A stretch of DNA of 64,000 nucleotides from Bacteroidota bacterium (GCA_026391455.1 JAPLEH010000023.1:62001-126000); one strand, 5' to 3'; positions 9,215 to 19,228 are shown, counted from the stretch's first letter. Numbers and translations are program-made. The notes: generated from the letters alone by a model not told the origin.

Positions 9215-9235
9215 ACAAACCCATTAGCTTACATT

Positions 9236-12200
9236 ATGAAACATTTACTTACAATTACAGTTTTTTTGCTGCATTACACAGTCCATGCCCAGCAAAAAAT
9301 ACAACATACTGCCACCGCTGCCAATACCAGTGCCAACTCAACGTATATGGATGCGGCAGGACTGAATGGAAATCCCAATGCCATCATTATTGTGGAATAT
9401 GATGCTGCCACCGCCAAAGCCAATCCGCATGCCGTAGGTGTTTGGTACAATGGAAATAAATGGGCCATCTTTAATCAGGACAGAGCAACTATGCCGGTTG
9501 GCCTTCTTTTTTCAATTACGTGGTTCAATGCCAATGACAATAATTTTTTTCAAAAAGCATCTCCAAATAATCTGAGCAATGGACGAATGCTGATTGAACA
9601 CCCCCTTCTCAACAATAACCCTGCTGCAAATTTTTATGCCTCGCAGGTATGGAATCCGGGAGGCATTGGTGGTGTGTACAATAATGCAGAGATGGCGGTT
9701 AGTTACGATGCAGCAATGGGTAAATGGGTCATTAGTAACGTCAACGGCACACCTGTTCCTGATGGTGCTTCATTCAACATTGCTGTGCAGGCCAATACAA
9801 AAAATGGCTACACAAAAATTGACCCGGGTGTTAAAAAGAATCCCGCCAATACAAATCCCACTCCTGTCTTCAATAATGAAACTGTCAGAAATGCCGGCAC
9901 TGTTATTGATCCAACGGTGCTGCAGGCCGTATCTGCAGGTACAGCCAATCTTGGTTTTGAAGAATTGTTTCTCAACTGGAAAGCTACCGGCACCGCTTTT
10001 GCCAATCAACCCATATCAGGAAATACGGTGATGAGTGACCGGGTGACCACGCGGATGAATTATGCCAGTGGAGGTATTGGTGGCGATTATTGGAAAGGCA
10101 TCCCTTACCCCATCGGCTTCAAAGGCAACAACTGGATTGGTACCTATGAAAATGGCAATGGGGATGCACCCGTTGGTACGCTTACCTCCAAACCCATCCG
10201 GGCAGAAAAAAGATATCTCTGCTTCCTGCTTGGCGGAGGAAAAGACTTCAATAACCTCTATGTGGAACTGCAGGTAAAAAAATCAGATTACGAAGCCGCC
10301 TGGGGTACTGGCAAAAGAGGGATATGGGGAGAAACCGAAGACGGCTTCTATCGGGTAAACCGGGTGACCTCCTTATTGAATACCGAAGATCTGTACCGTT
10401 ATTATTTCGACCTGAATGATGATTTGAAAAATCAATTTGCGGGAAAAACAATACGCATACAGATCACCGATAATAAAACCGGCAATTGGGGCCATATCAA
10501 TGCAGATGATTTTATTTTTAAAGACAATCTGGATGAATTTATTTATGTAATGAAAGATGGCTTTGGGGTGTATGCTGATAAAGACAAACCCGTTTGGGGT
10601 TTTGCAGATACACATGCACATTGGGTGAATCATGTAGATATGAAGGGCTTTATGTGGGGCAACCCGGGTGGCAAACTGGAAACAAGTGATGTATTACGTG
10701 ATATACCTGCCTGCGATGGATATAACCATGGTTTACCGGCCCCTACTCCCGGCTTGTTATTAGCCATTGTAGAAAACAAGGCATTCAACCGGTTGCCCGA
10801 ACGATTGGCCAATGTGGGCAATGCGGCCTGCGCTGCACTTGCACTACCTTGTATACCCGCTGCAGCGGCTGGTGCCGGTGTCGGCGCCACGTTTGGCTCA
10901 ATCGGCCAGGGAGCCAGCGGGGCTTATGCTAAAACCGGCGCATTGGATGGTACAATAACCGGTGCTTTATACGGCATGGCTTCCTGTGTACCTTTTCAGG
11001 CATGCGGCCATCAGTTTGTAAAAGATGTTTTTGCCAAACACTATGGCAATAATGTTCCGGAAAACAATACGGCTGTCAGCAACTATGTTGACTTTCCGGC
11101 CTGGAATTCATTTGCACATCAAACCATGCATATTAGTTGGGTACGCCGCAGTTATGATGGTGGACAACGGCTGATGGTGGTGCCGGTAGGTGTGGCCAAA
11201 AGCTGGGAATTTAATACTACAGCCGACGGCAATATGCAGCCTGCCATTACCCATATCAGAAATGCTGTAGCAGCCCTCAAAGAACTGGTTCGGCTAAACG
11301 ACGGTTGGATGAAGATAGCTTACACCCCCGCTGAAGCTAAAAAGATCATTCTTGAAAATAAAATGGCCATTATAATCGGGGTAGAACAAGCGGAGATCGG
11401 AAGTTATTACCCTTCTGCACAACAAGAAGTAAATGAATTGTATAACCTGGGTATCCGCCACTTCTTTCCCATACATAATATAGACAATACCCTGGGCGGG
11501 GCTGCCGTTTTTAATTCAGCCCTCAACTCCTACAATGACCTCGTGAACCGTGGAAGGAATAATGGCGACCTTACCTGCCTGAATGTAAAAGAAGGCATCA
11601 GTAATTATGATGAAACAAGGGTGAATGTAAAACTGGAAAGAGGGATTATGCGGCAGGAAATGCGCTTCGTTCCCATAGTTGGTTTTGGTAACATTCCTTT
11701 CTTTTATAAAAATGACGTACCGGCCCGCTATAACTACGAAAGCTTTATTTCCCATAAAAATGCCAACGGCCTTACGGCGGCAGGTTATACGTACATATAT
11801 GAACTCATGAAGAAAGGTGTGATCATTGATATAGACCACATGAGTGATGATGCGCAGAATATGGCCGTCAGGGAGATGAAACGAAATAACTATCCGCTGC
11901 TATCTGGACATACCAACTTCCGCGATTTACGGCGAGAAGGTACCGAAACAGAAGGAGATGGCAGAGAGGCCAGGCTAAAAACAGAGTTTACAATTTATAA
12001 CTCAAGGGCTATAGAGATTATTAACTCCGGTGGTATGTTTGGTCTGATGAACCAGCAAAATAATGTAAATAATGCACCAGGCTGCACCATCCCCAATACA
12101 TCTGCTGGCGGCACTTCCTCCTTTATACAAGCGTATTGGTATGCGTTGCAAAAAGGAGGAGAAGAACATGGAATTGCCTTTGGATCGGATGCTAATGGTT

Positions 12201-12997
12201 TTGCCCCGCAGGTAGCACCACGGTTTGGCACAGATGCTGTTTATTTTTTAGAAGGTGATAAGGGATTGAACCCCCAATTAGGAGACTGGGATAAAGACAC
12301 CCGAAGAAGGCGCTTTGCATTTCAGCAAACCAATGGCGTACGCTACGATAAACCCATTACAACCTGGCACTACCACCGCTTTCAGCCAACCGGATTTTTA
12401 ACACAGGAGGAAAGAGATATTTGGGAAGCCCTTGCTATGGCGAAAAGCGGTACCGACATTAACAATGCCTGGCAACCCGGCGGCGGCCTCAACTTTCCGG
12501 AGCGCACCGATATTCAACGGGATAAAATAAAGAATATCGCTTATGGGTTTCGCTGGGGAATATTGCGGGAACCCACCGGAGACTATGGCGCTTATTTAGA
12601 ATGCCCGGAGTATATAGTACGGGATGAAAACCTGAACAATTGCATGCCTGAACGAAAAGCAGCTTATTTATGTATTCGTGGTGAAAATAGTTTGCCCGAA
12701 CATATGAAGAGCAGCCGAACGATTGAACTTTACCGCATCATGAAACGAATCTACGATTTGTGGATGCAGTTTGAAAATGGTCCCAATGAACCGCTGCGCC
12801 GCAGTTTTGCCGGAACCCGGGATTTTGATTTTAACCTTGATGGTCAGGCACATTATGGCATGTTGCCCGATCTGATACAGGATATGAAAAATCATGGACT
12901 TTCAGCCGCACAAATGAAGCCCTTATTCCTGGGCGCTAATCAGTTTATTTCATTGTGGGAAAAAGCAGAAGCTGCAAAAAATAATATTCAAAAATAA
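9236..12997 (+). CDS. Large secreted M19 (membrane dipeptidase)-like amidohydrolase with N-terminal DUF7452-like repeats
   Basis: The protein is 1253 aa with a signal peptide ending HAQ. Residues about 20-190 hold two DUF7452-like repeats (GVWYNGNKWAIFNQD; MAVSYDAAMGKWVISNVNG). Residues about 235-435 look like a lectin/jelly-roll sandwich (LGFEELFLNWKATGTAF ... INADDFIF). The catalytic half starts at Asp458-Thr-His460-Ala-His462 and continues with Glu717 (GVEQAE), His747 (FFPIHNIDN), Asp867-His868 (IDIDHMSDD), His892 (LSGHTNF) and Asp985 (FGSDANGF). This order resembles the metal-binding and catalytic residues of peptidase M19 in the amidohydrolase superfamily. The first motif is HxH, whereas renal-type M19 enzymes have HxD. 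The protein is about three times the usual length, with a hydrophobic Ala/Gly-rich insert at about 525-565. The likely role is extracellular dipeptide or amide hydrolysis; the substrate is unknown. Confidence 0.72.
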   Translation: MKHLLTITVFLLHYTVHAQQKIQHTATAANTSANSTYMDAAGLNGNPNAIIIVEYDAATAKANPHAVGVWYNGNKWAIFNQDRATMPVGLLFSITWFNANDNNFFQKASPNNLSNGRMLIEHPLLNNNPAANFYASQVWNPGGIGGVYNNAEMAVSYDAAMGKWVISNVNGTPVPDGASFNIAVQANTKNGYTKIDPGVKKNPANTNPTPVFNNETVRNAGTVIDPTVLQAVSAGTANLGFEELFLNWKATGTAFANQPISGNTVMSDRVTTRMNYASGGIGGDYWKGIPYPIGFKGNNWIGTYENGNGDAPVGTLTSKPIRAEKRYLCFLLGGGKDFNNLYVELQVKKSDYEAAWGTGKRGIWGETEDGFYRVNRVTSLLNTEDLYRYYFDLNDDLKNQFAGKTIRIQITDNKTGNWGHINADDFIFKDNLDEFIYVMKDGFGVYADKDKPVWGFADTHAHWVNHVDMKGFMWGNPGGKLETSDVLRDIPACDGYNHGLPAPTPGLLLAIVENKAFNRLPERLANVGNAACAALALPCIPAAAAGAGVGATFGSIGQGASGAYAKTGALDGTITGALYGMASCVPFQACGHQFVKDVFAKHYGNNVPENNTAVSNYVDFPAWNSFAHQTMHISWVRRSYDGGQRLMVVPVGVAKSWEFNTTADGNMQPAITHIRNAVAALKELVRLNDGWMKIAYTPAEAKKIILENKMAIIIGVEQAEIGSYYPSAQQEVNELYNLGIRHFFPIHNIDNTLGGAAVFNSALNSYNDLVNRGRNNGDLTCLNVKEGISNYDETRVNVKLERGIMRQEMRFVPIVGFGNIPFFYKNDVPARYNYESFISHKNANGLTAAGYTYIYELMKKGVIIDIDHMSDDAQNMAVREMKRNNYPLLSGHTNFRDLRREGTETEGDGREARLKTEFTIYNSRAIEIINSGGMFGLMNQQNNVNNAPGCTIPNTSAGGTSSFIQAYWYALQKGGEEHGIAFGSDANGFAPQVAPRFGTDAVYFLEGDKGLNPQLGDWDKDTRRRRFAFQQTNGVRYDKPITTWHYHRFQPTGFLTQEERDIWEALAMAKSGTDINNAWQPGGGLNFPERTDIQRDKIKNIAYGFRWGILREPTGDYGAYLECPEYIVRDENLNNCMPERKAAYLCIRGENSLPEHMKSSRTIELYRIMKRIYDLWMQFENGPNEPLRRSFAGTRDFDFNLDGQAHYGMLPDLIQDMKNHGLSAAQMKPLFLGANQFISLWEKAEAAKNNIQK

Positions 12998-13007
12998 ACT
13001 ATAACAA

Positions 13008-13676
13008 ATGAAACAACTTGCCATCCTTTCGATCGTGCTATTTCTTTTTGCCTGTAACAATGAAAAAAAACCGGAACAGGCATCCGCTGAAAATAATAAC
13101 AACAATGCACCGGTTGCCCCTGCTCCTTCAACGGAAGAATATAAACCCACGTATAATCTCACCTATACAGCCGATGGAACGGAGATCAGCAATTCAGCAT
13201 CACTGCTCGTAACATCTGATAAAGACAAACTGAAACCTGATGCACCATTCCTTTGCATGCTTACCTCTAATGCGGCCAAGAATAACAATGAATACCTTAC
13301 CCTCAATTTTTTAATGAATACCAAACCCGGCACCTACCCGGTGGTGGGTGCCAGTTTTCAGCGCGGTAAAGACAACGCATCGGAGATGTATGGTGGAATA
13401 CTGGGTGGCAAACCCAAGCTCACTGATTACACTGTAACCATTACCGAATGTAAAGACCTTGGCAGCAACAATATGGGCGGACATAAATGGAGTATATCCG
13501 GTACCTGGCAGGGTATTGTGGTAAAAGCTACTTCCGTTATGCTGATGGATAAATCAAAAAACCATCCGGCAGAAGTAAAGCTGGATAAAGGATCCTTCAC
13601 CAACCTGACATTCGATGATAACTGGGAGCAAATGATGGAAGAAGGTTTGAAAAAAATGAAAGAAAAAGCAAAATAA
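13008..13676 (+). CDS. Lipoprotein of unknown function, last gene of the M19-like run
   Basis: The protein is 222 aa. The signal peptide ends in LFACN, with the lipid Cys at residue 16, followed by a Glu/Asn/Pro-rich tether to about residue 45. The globular part has regular beta strands (YNLTYTADGTEIS, YLTLNFLMNTKPGTYPV, YTVTITECKD, WSISGTWQGIVV) and ends in a Lys/Met-rich helix. It starts 10 bp after the M19-like stop, so the two are translated from one message. It resembles the lipoprotein at 8546 in length and strand order. A strong terminator follows 60 bp downstream. It may be a partner or surface anchor of the enzyme, but that is inference from position only. Confidence 0.65.
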   Translation: MKQLAILSIVLFLFACNNEKKPEQASAENNNNNAPVAPAPSTEEYKPTYNLTYTADGTEISNSASLLVTSDKDKLKPDAPFLCMLTSNAAKNNNEYLTLNFLMNTKPGTYPVVGASFQRGKDNASEMYGGILGGKPKLTDYTVTITECKDLGSNNMGGHKWSISGTWQGIVVKATSVMLMDKSKNHPAEVKLDKGSFTNLTFDDNWEQMMEEGLKKMKEKAK

Positions 13677-13737
13677 ACGGCAAGTAAAAAAAAATCATTG
13701 AGCGATAAGGGAAAACACTTTCTTCGTATAAGTATAA

Positions 13738-13769
13738 CAGGTAGTTGATCGTACAACTACCTGTTTTTT
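13738..13769 (+). terminator. Intrinsic terminator after the exported-protein run
   Basis: A perfect 10-bp stem CAGGTAGTTG / CAACTACCTG with a 6-nt loop is followed by TTTTTTG. It closes the transcript that ends with the lipoprotein at 13676. The rest of the 337-bp gap to 14014 is AT-rich. It also holds a small 6-bp stem (TTCGGG/CCCGAA, 13957-13974) in the probable leader of the next gene; no further gene was seen there. Confidence 0.9.
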
Positions 13770-14013
13770 GTTTAATAAAAGGACCATTCTCAGAAAAAAA
13801 ATATACCGCCTTTTTATACTTAAGTAATTTCTATGTACATTTAAACGCCAAACCAATTCACTAACCTTAATAATCTGACTTCCGGACAAAACCACACGTA
13901 AGGTGCTGCATACAGGCATCTTTTATTACTATAGAATCATCAGACACAACTGTTATTTCGGGTGAAAGCCCGAACAGGATTCGTTTTACCACCATCCTCA
14001 TAAAAATCGATTC

Positions 14014-17000
14014 ATGAAACAAACCAAAACACTTCTTCTGGCCCTGCTTTGCTTTTTGCAACAGGCCTATTCCCAGGCTGATTGTTCGAGTGCCATTATT
14101 GCCTGTGGCAACACACAACCCTTTAACCCCAGTGGTGTAGGCGCTAAACTGGAGCAACTTGCCTGTGGCGGTATCGAACACAACAGCGTATGGATCGCCT
14201 TTCAGGCAAAAGCCAGCGGCAAGCTCAATTTTGTGATCCGGCCTTTTACTCTTGCTGGTTTACCCGCCTTAGTAGATGTGGACTGGAGCTTATACCAGTT
14301 ACCCGGCAACCCCAACACCACCAATTGTAACAATAAAATACAATTGAGCTGCAATTTTGCCGGTTCTTCCACCGTATTCGGAATTCCGGGTGCTACCGGT
14401 ATGGCCACACCGCCTTTCACCGCTGCGCAATTTAATCCGGGTATTGATGTAACCCTGAATACCTGGTATGTGCTGCATGTAGATCAATTTTCAAACACCA
14501 CACCGTTACTACTCAGTGTGCAGTTTACGGGCAATCCGGAATTTTCTGCTCTGAATTCAACCCCTGGAATTTTCGACAACCGTCCCGATTTCAACATTAC
14601 AACTGTATCCGGATGTAATGGTGTGTATAATTTTACTAATAGCGCTACCGCTGTTTCTGGTATAGCCAGTTATTCCTGGAACTTTGGCGATGGCAGTACT
14701 TCCACCGCCGCCAATCCATCGCATACCTATGCTACGCCAGGAACCTATTATGTTACGCTAACAGTTACTGATAATAACGGATGTGAATCAGATATTCGCA
14801 AAGCTGTTATTTATAACAATACACCACCCGTTCTTACTGCAGCCAGTATTTTAACCACGCCTTCCTGCAGCAATGGCAATACGGGAACCATTACCGTATC
14901 TATTACCGGCGCCACCACGCCGGGTGTGGCAGGCGGAACCCCGCCTTATACATTTGAACTGGTATCACCTTCACCTAATATCAGAGCTCCGCAGGCTTCG
15001 CCAGCATTTACCGGTTTACAACCCGGTGGTTATTTTGTGAAAGCAACCGATGCGTGTGGCAAATCGGCTGTAAGCACTGTTATCACTGTTGCACAAGTGG
15101 CCACCAACTCCAGCATAGGTCTGGGTATTCAGAATATACAGTCGGCCTGTAACGGCACTCCTTCGGGTACGGCCACCATTTTTGCCAATGGCAGCGCACC
15201 ACCTTATACCATGGCACTGGTCACCAGTTCTCCGGTTACTACCGGTGCATTGCCCGCTGTACAACGTGATCCAATTACGGCAACCTATTATACTACTTTT
15301 ACCGGTCTGTTGCCGGGTTTATATACCGTGGAAGCTGTTGATGCCTGCGGTAAAGCACGCCGGGCTACCTTTACCGTGAATGTAAGTACGGCACCAACAG
15401 TGAATCCGATAGCCAGCCCCTCCTGCGCCGGTACACCTACCGGTACCATTACAGTATCCGCCACAGCGGGCACTGGGTTATCGGCCAACGGGGCACCAGG
15501 TACATTCCAATATGCATTAATTAATCCTTCGCCCATTTTACGCAACCTGCAAAACTCTTCCGTATTTGAAAATCTTTACCCGGGTACATATACGGTTGCT
15601 GTTCGTGATATTTGCGGTAGTGTAGGTACTGCTACGGTTACGGTAGGTGCGGCTGTTGCGCCTAATTTTGGTACATCTTTCACCAGCGCTTCCTGTCCCA
15701 ATGGCAGCACCGGCACCATTGAAGTACAAAACGGTACTACGGCCGGCGGCGGTTCGCCTTATACATACGCATTGATTGCCCCTTCGCCGGTTACCCGTCC
15801 ACAGCAAAGCGGCAATGCATTCAATAACCTGCCCCCGGGAACCTATACAATAAGGATGACAGATGCCTGCAATACACCTGCCATCACCACCTTAACAGTG
15901 CCTGCTTCTACGGCACCCACATTTACTACAGCGGCAACAACCAGTTGCATTACCCCTGCCAGCGGAACCCTTACGGTAACACCTGGCGCTTCTGCTTTGG
16001 GACCATTTAGTTTTGAACTGATCAGCCCGGGTGCCGCCATTCGCGCACCACAGGGGAGCAATATTGCGAATACCTTCAACAGCATATTCACAGGGCTGAA
16101 TCAGGGCAACTACACCATACGCATGACCGATGGATGTGGTACCTCGGTTACAAATACAGCCACGATAGCTGCACCCACTGCATTAGCTTTCCCTACCGGT
16201 TCAGCGGCTGTCGCCTCTTGTGCTACTCCTTCTGCCGGACAGATCACCGTGTCACAACCAACAACAGGGCTAGGAGCTTATAAATATGAATTGATTGCGC
16301 CTTCTCCTGTAACAAGAGCACAACAGTACAGCAGGATATTCAATAGCCTGCCCCCCGGTAACTATACCATTCGTATTACGGACTCATGTGGTACCCAGGT
16401 GGACAACAGTGCTACGCCACTGAACCTGCCCGTTTCAACAGCACCCACACTTACTGTTACCAACACAGCCAGTTGTGCGGCAGCTTCCGGCACGATTACC
16501 TGTGTACCAACTACGGCCAACCAGGGTGGTGGTACCTACCAGTATGCATTAATTGCGCCTTCTCCTGTTACACGTCCCAATCAGACTTCTCCAATTTTTA
16601 CCGGCTTGCCTGCCGGAGCTTATACCGTGCAAATAACTGACCAGTGCGGACAAACGGGTACCAATACCACCACCATTGCGGCGGCCGGTGCCTTTACCCC
16701 GGCGGCTGGCGGTTCTATTGCAAGATGTGACGGAGGTTCAGGATATATAGGACAACTTATTGTAACCAATCCGCAAAACTTTACATCAGGTGGCCCCATA
16801 CCTGTCGGCAGTGGTGGCGGACCCTACACTTATGCTTTGTATGATGCTACCAATACCATATTATTAGCCGGCCCGCAAAGCAGTAATGTATTCTCGAACA
16901 TTACGCCGGTAGCAGGCACTCCCAGCCATACCATACGGGTTACCGATGCATGCGGTAATACAAGCATCACTACAGGAACTATTAATAACCCTACGGCTAT

Positions 17001-19155
17001 ACTAGCGGCCACCATATCGGCCACTTCGGCTTCCTGTGCCTCTGCCAATACCGGGGTTATTAAAGTAACCGCGCAGTCGACTGGCGGTCTGCCTCCGTTA
17101 CGGTATACACTGATCGATGCGGTTACTTCAGCGGTTGTTTCAGGTCCTTTCACTTATACCACCTTTACCAATGTGCCGGCCAATGCCACTGGTTACCTGG
17201 TGCGCACCACCGATGCCTGCGGCAATTCAGTTACAAGTGCTGCTGCCTTACTGTTTCCGGCTGCAACAGCGCCTACCGGATCGGTAGTTACAACTGCTTC
17301 CTGTACTACACCGGCAACCGGCGATATTGTGGTAACACCCGGCGCAGGCGCTACGCTGGCCGGTGGTACCTTTACTTTTGCCTTATACGATGCGTCCAAT
17401 ACCATCCTGGTACGGGCTACACAAAACAGCCCGGAATTCGCCAACGTAGCAGCGGGTAATTATACCGTTCGCATAACCGACCGGTGCGGAGTTGTAGGTA
17501 CCGTGGCTGCAACCGTTGATCCGAGTGCAGCCGTTCCCACTGCTGCCGGTTCTGTTACCAACACCTGTTCGGGAGGAAGTACGGGAGTGATACGTGGCAG
17601 CTCAACCGGGGGGATATTGCCCATTTCCTATACCCTGGTAAACCAGGTGACAAGTGCCGTAATAGCCGGCCCGCAGGCGGATAGTGTTTTCGCCGGTCTG
17701 ACTTCCGGAACCTATATCGTTCGGGTTACCGATGCTTGTGGTGTCGTTACCAATTCTGCTAACCTGATCGTTGGTGATCTTACTACCACGCCTACTATTT
17801 CCACCACCAGTGCATTGGATTGTGCAGGCACCGCTGCCATTGGAGCCTATGGCGGCGGCGGAAGTGGCGGCCCTTATACCTATGCGATCTGCTCCGGCTC
17901 AGCATGTACCACGTTCGGTGCTTTCGGAGGAAACAATACATTTACGGTAAACACCAGCGGCACCTATCGCATTGCAGTAAGAGACCGTTGCGGGCTGCAA
18001 ACATCCAGCGCAGATATCGTTATTACGATACAACCCAAACCCACCATAACCGGGATTATCAAAGCCATTGCATGTGGTACCACCACCTTTACAGCATCGT
18101 TTACCGGCGTGCCCAACACTCCGTTTTACAGTGTGGATGGATCCAACTTTAGTATCACCACTCCTTCTGTTGGTCCGGGTTGTCATACCCTTCGGGTGGC
18201 TGATAATAATGCGGGCACTTTTGGTTGTGCCAGCGATCCGTTCGATGTAAGCGTGTTTGCACCGCCTTCGTTAAATGCAGCTACACCAGTCAACTGGTCG
18301 GTTACCTGCAGTGTACCCAGCGTTAGACCTTCCATTACCCCGGCCACCGGTAATACCGGATGTGCGGGAAGTGGTGCTACATTTGGTGTGAAACTGACAG
18401 CCTGCACGGGTTGCAACGGTTCGGCTGATCCAATAGGTACTGTAAAAGCATCCGGTGTTGCATTCAGTGTACCGGGTGCCACTTCTGCAACCTTTGCACC
18501 CGTGGTGATCGTGGGTGGTACGGATATTTGCAGTGGCACGACCGTATCTGCCAATTTCATCGGCCCTCCTTTCAATTGCCTTACGCTTCCTTCCACCCTG
18601 CTTAGTTTCGCAGGACAAAGAGAAGGTGCAGTGAATAAATTGCGCTGGACTACTTCCACCGAACAAAACAACCGTGGTTTCATGGTGCAGCGTTCTGCAG
18701 ATGGTAACAGTTACACAGATCTTGGATTTGTAAATACACAGGCCATTGGCGGAAACAGTACGGATCAACTCAGCTACGGTTATACAGATAATAATCCGGT
18801 TGGCAGCAAGCAATATTATCGCCTTCGCATGGAAGACCTGGATGGTCGCAGCAAGCTGAGTAATATTGTATTGATCAAAGGAAATAAACCCACGCAATTA
18901 GCCATCTCCGGCATCTTCCCCAATCCGGTAAGCACAGAAGTAAATGTGCTGGTGGATGCGCCGTTGCGCGAAAAAGTGACCCTGATGATCATCAACGCTT
19001 CTGGTAAGACCGTGCTGCAAAAAGTAATCACGATAGAAGCTGGTAGCAATACGATACCCGTAAATACCAGCACACTGGCAAACGGTTCCTATCTGGTAAA
19101 ACTGATTTGCAACAGCAATTGTGAATCTGCAGTAAGTAAATTTGTAAAACAGTAA
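14014..19155 (+). CDS. Giant T9SS-exported surface protein: PKD domain, 12 SprB-like repeats, type A sorting domain
   Basis: The protein is 1713 aa. A signal peptide ends at AYSQ. An N-terminal Cys-containing beta domain (ADCSSAIIACG..., about 21-190) is followed by a PKD domain (about 205-270; YSWNFGDGST ... HTYATPGTYYVTLTV). Twelve repeats of 70-85 residues follow (about 282-1335), each opening with an (A/P)SC..G.(G)TI block and closing with G.YT(V/I)R.TDACG. These match the SprB repeat of gliding and adhesion proteins. After a Cys-rich spacer comes a fibronectin-like module (LRWTTSTEQNNRGFMVQRS...YRLRMEDLDG), then a type A sorting domain from about residue 1627 (IFPNPVSTEVNV ... GSYLVKL). 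The protein is therefore secreted by the T9SS and anchored or released at the cell surface. Ligand unknown. A bidirectional terminator follows. Confidence 0.9.
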   Translation: MKQTKTLLLALLCFLQQAYSQADCSSAIIACGNTQPFNPSGVGAKLEQLACGGIEHNSVWIAFQAKASGKLNFVIRPFTLAGLPALVDVDWSLYQLPGNPNTTNCNNKIQLSCNFAGSSTVFGIPGATGMATPPFTAAQFNPGIDVTLNTWYVLHVDQFSNTTPLLLSVQFTGNPEFSALNSTPGIFDNRPDFNITTVSGCNGVYNFTNSATAVSGIASYSWNFGDGSTSTAANPSHTYATPGTYYVTLTVTDNNGCESDIRKAVIYNNTPPVLTAASILTTPSCSNGNTGTITVSITGATTPGVAGGTPPYTFELVSPSPNIRAPQASPAFTGLQPGGYFVKATDACGKSAVSTVITVAQVATNSSIGLGIQNIQSACNGTPSGTATIFANGSAPPYTMALVTSSPVTTGALPAVQRDPITATYYTTFTGLLPGLYTVEAVDACGKARRATFTVNVSTAPTVNPIASPSCAGTPTGTITVSATAGTGLSANGAPGTFQYALINPSPILRNLQNSSVFENLYPGTYTVAVRDICGSVGTATVTVGAAVAPNFGTSFTSASCPNGSTGTIEVQNGTTAGGGSPYTYALIAPSPVTRPQQSGNAFNNLPPGTYTIRMTDACNTPAITTLTVPASTAPTFTTAATTSCITPASGTLTVTPGASALGPFSFELISPGAAIRAPQGSNIANTFNSIFTGLNQGNYTIRMTDGCGTSVTNTATIAAPTALAFPTGSAAVASCATPSAGQITVSQPTTGLGAYKYELIAPSPVTRAQQYSRIFNSLPPGNYTIRITDSCGTQVDNSATPLNLPVSTAPTLTVTNTASCAAASGTITCVPTTANQGGGTYQYALIAPSPVTRPNQTSPIFTGLPAGAYTVQITDQCGQTGTNTTTIAAAGAFTPAAGGSIARCDGGSGYIGQLIVTNPQNFTSGGPIPVGSGGGPYTYALYDATNTILLAGPQSSNVFSNITPVAGTPSHTIRVTDACGNTSITTGTINNPTAILAATISATSASCASANTGVIKVTAQSTGGLPPLRYTLIDAVTSAVVSGPFTYTTFTNVPANATGYLVRTTDACGNSVTSAAALLFPAATAPTGSVVTTASCTTPATGDIVVTPGAGATLAGGTFTFALYDASNTILVRATQNSPEFANVAAGNYTVRITDRCGVVGTVAATVDPSAAVPTAAGSVTNTCSGGSTGVIRGSSTGGILPISYTLVNQVTSAVIAGPQADSVFAGLTSGTYIVRVTDACGVVTNSANLIVGDLTTTPTISTTSALDCAGTAAIGAYGGGGSGGPYTYAICSGSACTTFGAFGGNNTFTVNTSGTYRIAVRDRCGLQTSSADIVITIQPKPTITGIIKAIACGTTTFTASFTGVPNTPFYSVDGSNFSITTPSVGPGCHTLRVADNNAGTFGCASDPFDVSVFAPPSLNAATPVNWSVTCSVPSVRPSITPATGNTGCAGSGATFGVKLTACTGCNGSADPIGTVKASGVAFSVPGATSATFAPVVIVGGTDICSGTTVSANFIGPPFNCLTLPSTLLSFAGQREGAVNKLRWTTSTEQNNRGFMVQRSADGNSYTDLGFVNTQAIGGNSTDQLSYGYTDNNPVGSKQYYRLRMEDLDGRSKLSNIVLIKGNKPTQLAISGIFPNPVSTEVNVLVDAPLREKVTLMIINASGKTVLQKVITIEAGSNTIPVNTSTLANGSYLVKLICNSNCESAVSKFVKQ

Positions 19156-19181
19156 TGATAGATTAGGAAAACATGACTCAT

Positions 19182-19217
19182 AAAAAAGTCCCCGCTACGC
19201 AGCGGGGACTTTTTTTA
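19182..19217. terminator. Bidirectional intrinsic terminator
   Basis: A stem AGTCCCCGCT / AGCGGGGACT with loop ACGC is flanked by A6 on the left and T7 on the right. It can therefore end both the plus-strand SprB-like gene and the minus-strand RidA gene, which converge here. Confidence 0.92.
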
Positions 19218-19228
19218 TTAAGATTCAT

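Noticed and set aside
10620-10980. Possible break or fusion point in the M19-like protein at the Ala/Gly-rich insert
   Set aside because: The frame is continuous, codon use does not change and catalytic motifs continue on both sides, so an insert is more likely than a frameshift or fusion artefact.
14400-18900. Long minus-strand frames inside the SprB-like gene (up to ~208 residues)
   Set aside because: They are low-complexity mirrors of Thr/Gly/Ala-rich repeats with no family motif or plausible start.
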